Assembly (NCBI RefSeq): GCF_027497195.1
Contig: NZ_CP114905.1
Coordinates: forward strand, 5,467,001-5,531,000
Direction of reading: 5' to 3'
Source: Streptomyces sp. WMMC500
GTDB taxonomy: Bacteria; Actinomycetota; Actinomycetes; Streptomycetales; Streptomycetaceae
DNA length: 64,000 nt
In this document: positions 61,679-64,000 of the stretch, one piece after another
Numbering within the stretch: the stretch's first letter is position 1
How the letters are laid out: each line of letters opens with the position of its first letter
Notes under the pieces: generated by a model
Told to the model about the DNA's origin: nothing
Databases searched by the model: none
The model's input: only the letters and a program-made list of their open reading frames with translations
Position numbers and translations under genes: made by a program

Positions 61679-63424
61679 ATGGAACGGGAGTGGATGACCG
61701 GCGGCACCGCCGCCGTGAGCGGAACGGGAATCGAGGGGCTCGAAGGTGTGCGCCGCCCGCCGGCTGCGCGTGTGCGTTCGGCCGGGGAAGGGCAGGCCGT
61801 GGTCGCGGTCGTCGGCGACTGCCCGGTCGCCGAGCAGGACCTCCGCAGCGCCCTTCCGGCCGTGCGGGCGGGCCGGTGGGCCGAACTGAGCCGGTGGCCC
61901 GGCTCGTACTGGGTGCTCGCCGCCTGCGGGCGGCAGCGGTTCGTGTGCGGTGACCTCGCCGGAATCCGGACCCTCTACTACACGCCGCACCGGGAGGGGA
62001 CGGCGTGGGCGACCGCGCCCGGCCTTCTCCCCGCATCGCTCGTGCCGGACCTGCCGCACTTGGCGGCACGGCTGGCGGCGGGCGAGCACCACTGGCCGCA
62101 CCGCAGCCTGTACGAGCGGGTCCGGCAGGTACCCGGCGGATCCGGGATGCTCCTCACCCCCGGTGTGCCCCCGCAGCTCGTCGACGTTCGTCGCGCCGAG
62201 TCCGTCGCGGAACTCGGTCAGGGCGCCGAGCGGTTCGGCCGCGCGCTCACTGATGCCGTGGGGTACCGGGTCCGCGCGGCCGGCTCGGTGGTGGGGGCGG
62301 ATCTGTCCGGCGGGCTCGACTCCTCCGCGGCCGTCGTCCTCGCCGCCGAGGTCGGCGACGTGCACGCGGTGACATACACCGACGGCTACACCAGCGCCGA
62401 AGACGCCTCGTACGCCGCCCGCGTCGCCGAGCACACCGGCGTCACGCACACCATCGCTGCGGGCGGTCTGCCGCAGCTGCCCTTCGGCTTCGGCTCGGGG
62501 CAGCCCACCGGTGGCGAGCCGGTGCTGGGGGCGGCCATGTACGCCATGGACAGCGCGTACCTTCAGCCGGTGCGGGGGCTGCCGCTGCACCTGACCGGGC
62601 ACGGCGGGGACATCGTGCTGGACGCCTCCAGTGCTTGCTGGGTGCGGCTGGTGCAGGACGGCGGGTGGCGTGAGGCCCGCCGTCAGGTCGTGGCGTTCGC
62701 CCGGCTGCGCAATACCGCCCCGGGCCCTTACTGGAAGGCACTCAAACAGGCCGCTGAACTGGGACGTGCCGGCTCGCTGGGACGTGCCGCCGACGCCCTG
62801 GAACGCGGGCCCGTGACTGCGGATCCGGCTGTGGCGGGCTGGTCATGGTGTCGTCTGGGAGCCGGGGCGTCGTGGCTGACCGGGGAGGGCCGGCAGCAGG
62901 TCGCCGTGCAGTTGCGGCAGGCCGCCGGTGAACGGCAGCCGGAGATGGCGGACGAATTCGAGCAGTGGAGCGCCCTGCGGTCGGTCGGCGCCTCCGCCCG
63001 TGGCTGGACCCCGTACGCCGAAGCCCTCGGTGTGACACTGGCGTACCCGTACCTGGACAACGAGGTAGTGCGGGCCGCGTTCGCCATCCCGGCGCTCGCC
63101 CGCCGCGGGGTGGTCACGTACAAGCCGCTGCTACGCGCCGCGTTACCGCAGTTGCCCCAGTGGCTGACCGAGCGGCGCTCGAAGGGCTCCTTCACCGCCC
63201 AGCGCATCGCCGGACTCGCCCGCCACCGGGAGCGCCTCGACGAGTTGATCGCGGCCAGTCCGTTCGTCGGCGCGGGGCTCATCGACCATGCGGCGGTGAG
63301 CGCGGCGCTCGCGCAGGCCGCCCGCGGTCAGAACGCCACGGTCATCGCCGACCTGCACCGGCTCCTCGTCACGTGCTGGTGGCTCTCCGGCGAGCAGGCT
63401 GGCCGGAAGGTGGCGGCATGCTGA
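61679..63424 (+). CDS. Lasso macrolactam synthetase (asparagine synthetase-like)
   Basis: This 581-aa protein has an N-terminal Ntn-hydrolase-like domain (LSRWPGSYWVLAACG), without the Cys1 of true asparagine synthetases, and a C-terminal ATP-pyrophosphatase domain. The PP motif SGGLDSS is at residues 210-216. The helical end contains the DNEVVRAAFAIP and RRSKGSFTAQR segments of albusnodin/ikarugamycin-type cyclases. It would adenylate the ring acid side chain and join it to Gly1 of the core. ATG 61679 follows AAGGGGAGG. It overlaps the PqqD-like gene. Confidence 0.9.
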   Translation: MEREWMTGGTAAVSGTGIEGLEGVRRPPAARVRSAGEGQAVVAVVGDCPVAEQDLRSALPAVRAGRWAELSRWPGSYWVLAACGRQRFVCGDLAGIRTLYYTPHREGTAWATAPGLLPASLVPDLPHLAARLAAGEHHWPHRSLYERVRQVPGGSGMLLTPGVPPQLVDVRRAESVAELGQGAERFGRALTDAVGYRVRAAGSVVGADLSGGLDSSAAVVLAAEVGDVHAVTYTDGYTSAEDASYAARVAEHTGVTHTIAAGGLPQLPFGFGSGQPTGGEPVLGAAMYAMDSAYLQPVRGLPLHLTGHGGDIVLDASSACWVRLVQDGGWREARRQVVAFARLRNTAPGPYWKALKQAAELGRAGSLGRAADALERGPVTADPAVAGWSWCRLGAGASWLTGEGRQQVAVQLRQAAGERQPEMADEFEQWSALRSVGASARGWTPYAEALGVTLAYPYLDNEVVRAAFAIPALARRGVVTYKPLLRAALPQLPQWLTERRSKGSFTAQRIAGLARHRERLDELIAASPFVGAGLIDHAAVSAALAQAARGQNATVIADLHRLLVTCWWLSGEQAGRKVAAC

Positions 63425-63714
63425 CCCTCGCGTCACACGTCCATCACGCCACCGGCCCGGACGGTACGGCGGTGCTCGACACCCGGCGCGGCTCATGGCT
63501 CATGCTCGACCCGGACGCCTCGCAGGTCTGGCGCGCGATCACCGTTCGCGGCGGCACCGATGGGCTCGCGGACGAGATCGCCGTCCCCACCGGCCAGGAC
63601 CCGCAGGTCGTCGCCGAGCACATCACCACGTTCGTCGCCGAGCTGGTGGCCGCCGGGGTACTCGTCGACACCGCACAACCGGCCCCGCAGAAGAAAAGGA
63701 GGTGGTGGCGGTGA
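63418..63714 (+). CDS. PqqD-like RiPP recognition element protein of the lasso cluster
   Basis: This 98-aa protein has the PqqD fold (ATGPDGTAVLDTRRGSWLMLDP, VAEHITTFVAELVAAGVLVD) used by lasso systems to bind the precursor leader and deliver it to the protease. It overlaps the cyclase stop by seven bases and the next GTG by four bases, giving continuous coupling across the three biosynthetic genes. Confidence 0.9.
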   Translation: MLTLASHVHHATGPDGTAVLDTRRGSWLMLDPDASQVWRAITVRGGTDGLADEIAVPTGQDPQVVAEHITTFVAELVAAGVLVDTAQPAPQKKRRWWR

Positions 63715-64000
63715 CGGTCATGGTCCCCGGCGCCCGGCCCACCACGACCCGATACGACCGCATCGTCGCAGCCGCGGCCCTCGCGCTCTCTCTGGCGCTG
63801 GGCCGGCTGCCGCTGCGCCGGCAGATCGCCGCCGTACGTCTGCTGCGCGGCCTGCCCCACGCGGGCCTGGCCCGCCTCGAAGCCCTGAACGCCGCGGTCC
63901 TCGCGGTGGCCCCGGTGTGGTGGCGGGGCCGTATCGCCTGCATGGAGGTCAGCCGCGCCACGGTTATCGCTGCCGCGCTGACCGGCCGTCAGGCGCACTG
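63711..64000 (+). CDS. Lasso peptide biosynthesis B2 (transglutaminase-like) protease, partial
   Basis: The last gene runs off the end of the window. At least 96 residues are visible: a hydrophobic N-terminal part RIVAAAALALSLALGRLPLRRQ and the catalytic Cys in RIACMEVSRATVIAAALTG. B2 proteins are Cys-His-Asp proteases that remove the leader before cyclisation. The strong AAAAGGAGGTGG ribosome site precedes GTG 63711. The His and Asp of the triad would lie beyond the window. Confidence 0.88.
   Translation, partial: MTVMVPGARPTTTRYDRIVAAAALALSLALGRLPLRRQIAAVRLLRGLPHAGLARLEALNAAVLAVAPVWWRGRIACMEVSRATVIAAALTGRQAH

Noticed and set aside
61590-61680. Second precursor peptide between the lasso precursor and the cyclase
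   Set aside because: No ATG/GTG frame with leader-core features was found; the space only holds the cyclase ribosome site.

Overview
The window is high-GC actinomycete chromosome, almost certainly Streptomyces or a close relative. The evidence is GC-rich third codon positions, many GTG starts, ATGA/GTGA stop-start overlaps, and typical families: an FHA/EccC-type type VII secretion ATPase, a Tad/Flp pilus operon, an XRE-DUF397 pair, DmdR1, STAS and HATPase anti-sigma-type proteins, and an NsdA-like regulator.

Region 1 (1-9224) is a seven-gene acyl-CoA catabolic operon: TIGR03084-type protein, AtuA-like protein, biotin-dependent acyl-CoA carboxylase beta and alpha subunits, acyl-CoA dehydrogenase, enoyl-CoA hydratase and a TetR repressor. 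It fits degradation of a branched or isoprenoid acyl-CoA (leucine-type or acyclic-terpene-type). The carboxylase alpha gene carries an in-frame GC-rich palindromic insertion.

Region 2 (9211-17898) holds a secreted beta-propeller-like protein, an XRE/MmyB-type regulator, a citrate synthase 2-type enzyme divergent from pdxH, a short independent minus-strand transcript with a 12-codon ORF, a PAS/GAF protein, the iron regulator DmdR1, and an alpha/beta hydrolase with a LexA-like box in front.

Region 3 (17921-29639) is a type VII secretion island: an EssC/EccC-like ATPase with FHA-like N-terminus, WXG100-sized proteins, a five-gene minus-strand module (small partner, 465-aa effector candidate, membrane protein, two small proteins), and three related small proteins. 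No EccB, EccD, EccE or mycosin gene is present.

Region 4 (30153-41058) is a Tad/Flp pilus operon (CpaB, TadZ-like, TadA, TadB, TadC, Flp pilin, two TadE-like and one TadG-like pseudopilin), followed by a secreted SH3-like protein and a membrane LysM-BTAD protein.

Region 5 (41209-57082) is mixed: aldo/keto reductase, primase/polymerase-like protein, NsdA-like regulator, Pro/Gly-rich membrane protein, purU, an ECF sigma/zinc-finger anti-sigma pair, STAS and HATPase proteins, a small leaderless XRE regulator with its membrane partner, a quinone-reductase-like flavoprotein, a GlxA/AraC regulator divergent from an MFS transporter, a NIPSNAP protein and another HATPase protein.

Region 6 (57185-59007) has an XRE-DUF397 pair and a decayed SAM methyltransferase. 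Region 7 (59286-64000, running off the end) is a lasso-peptide biosynthetic cluster: regulator, M20-like protein with an altered metal site, a 59-aa precursor with a predicted 16-residue core, an albusnodin-type macrolactam cyclase, a PqqD-like recognition protein and the B2 protease (cut by the window edge). This cluster is the most promising source of new biology in the window.
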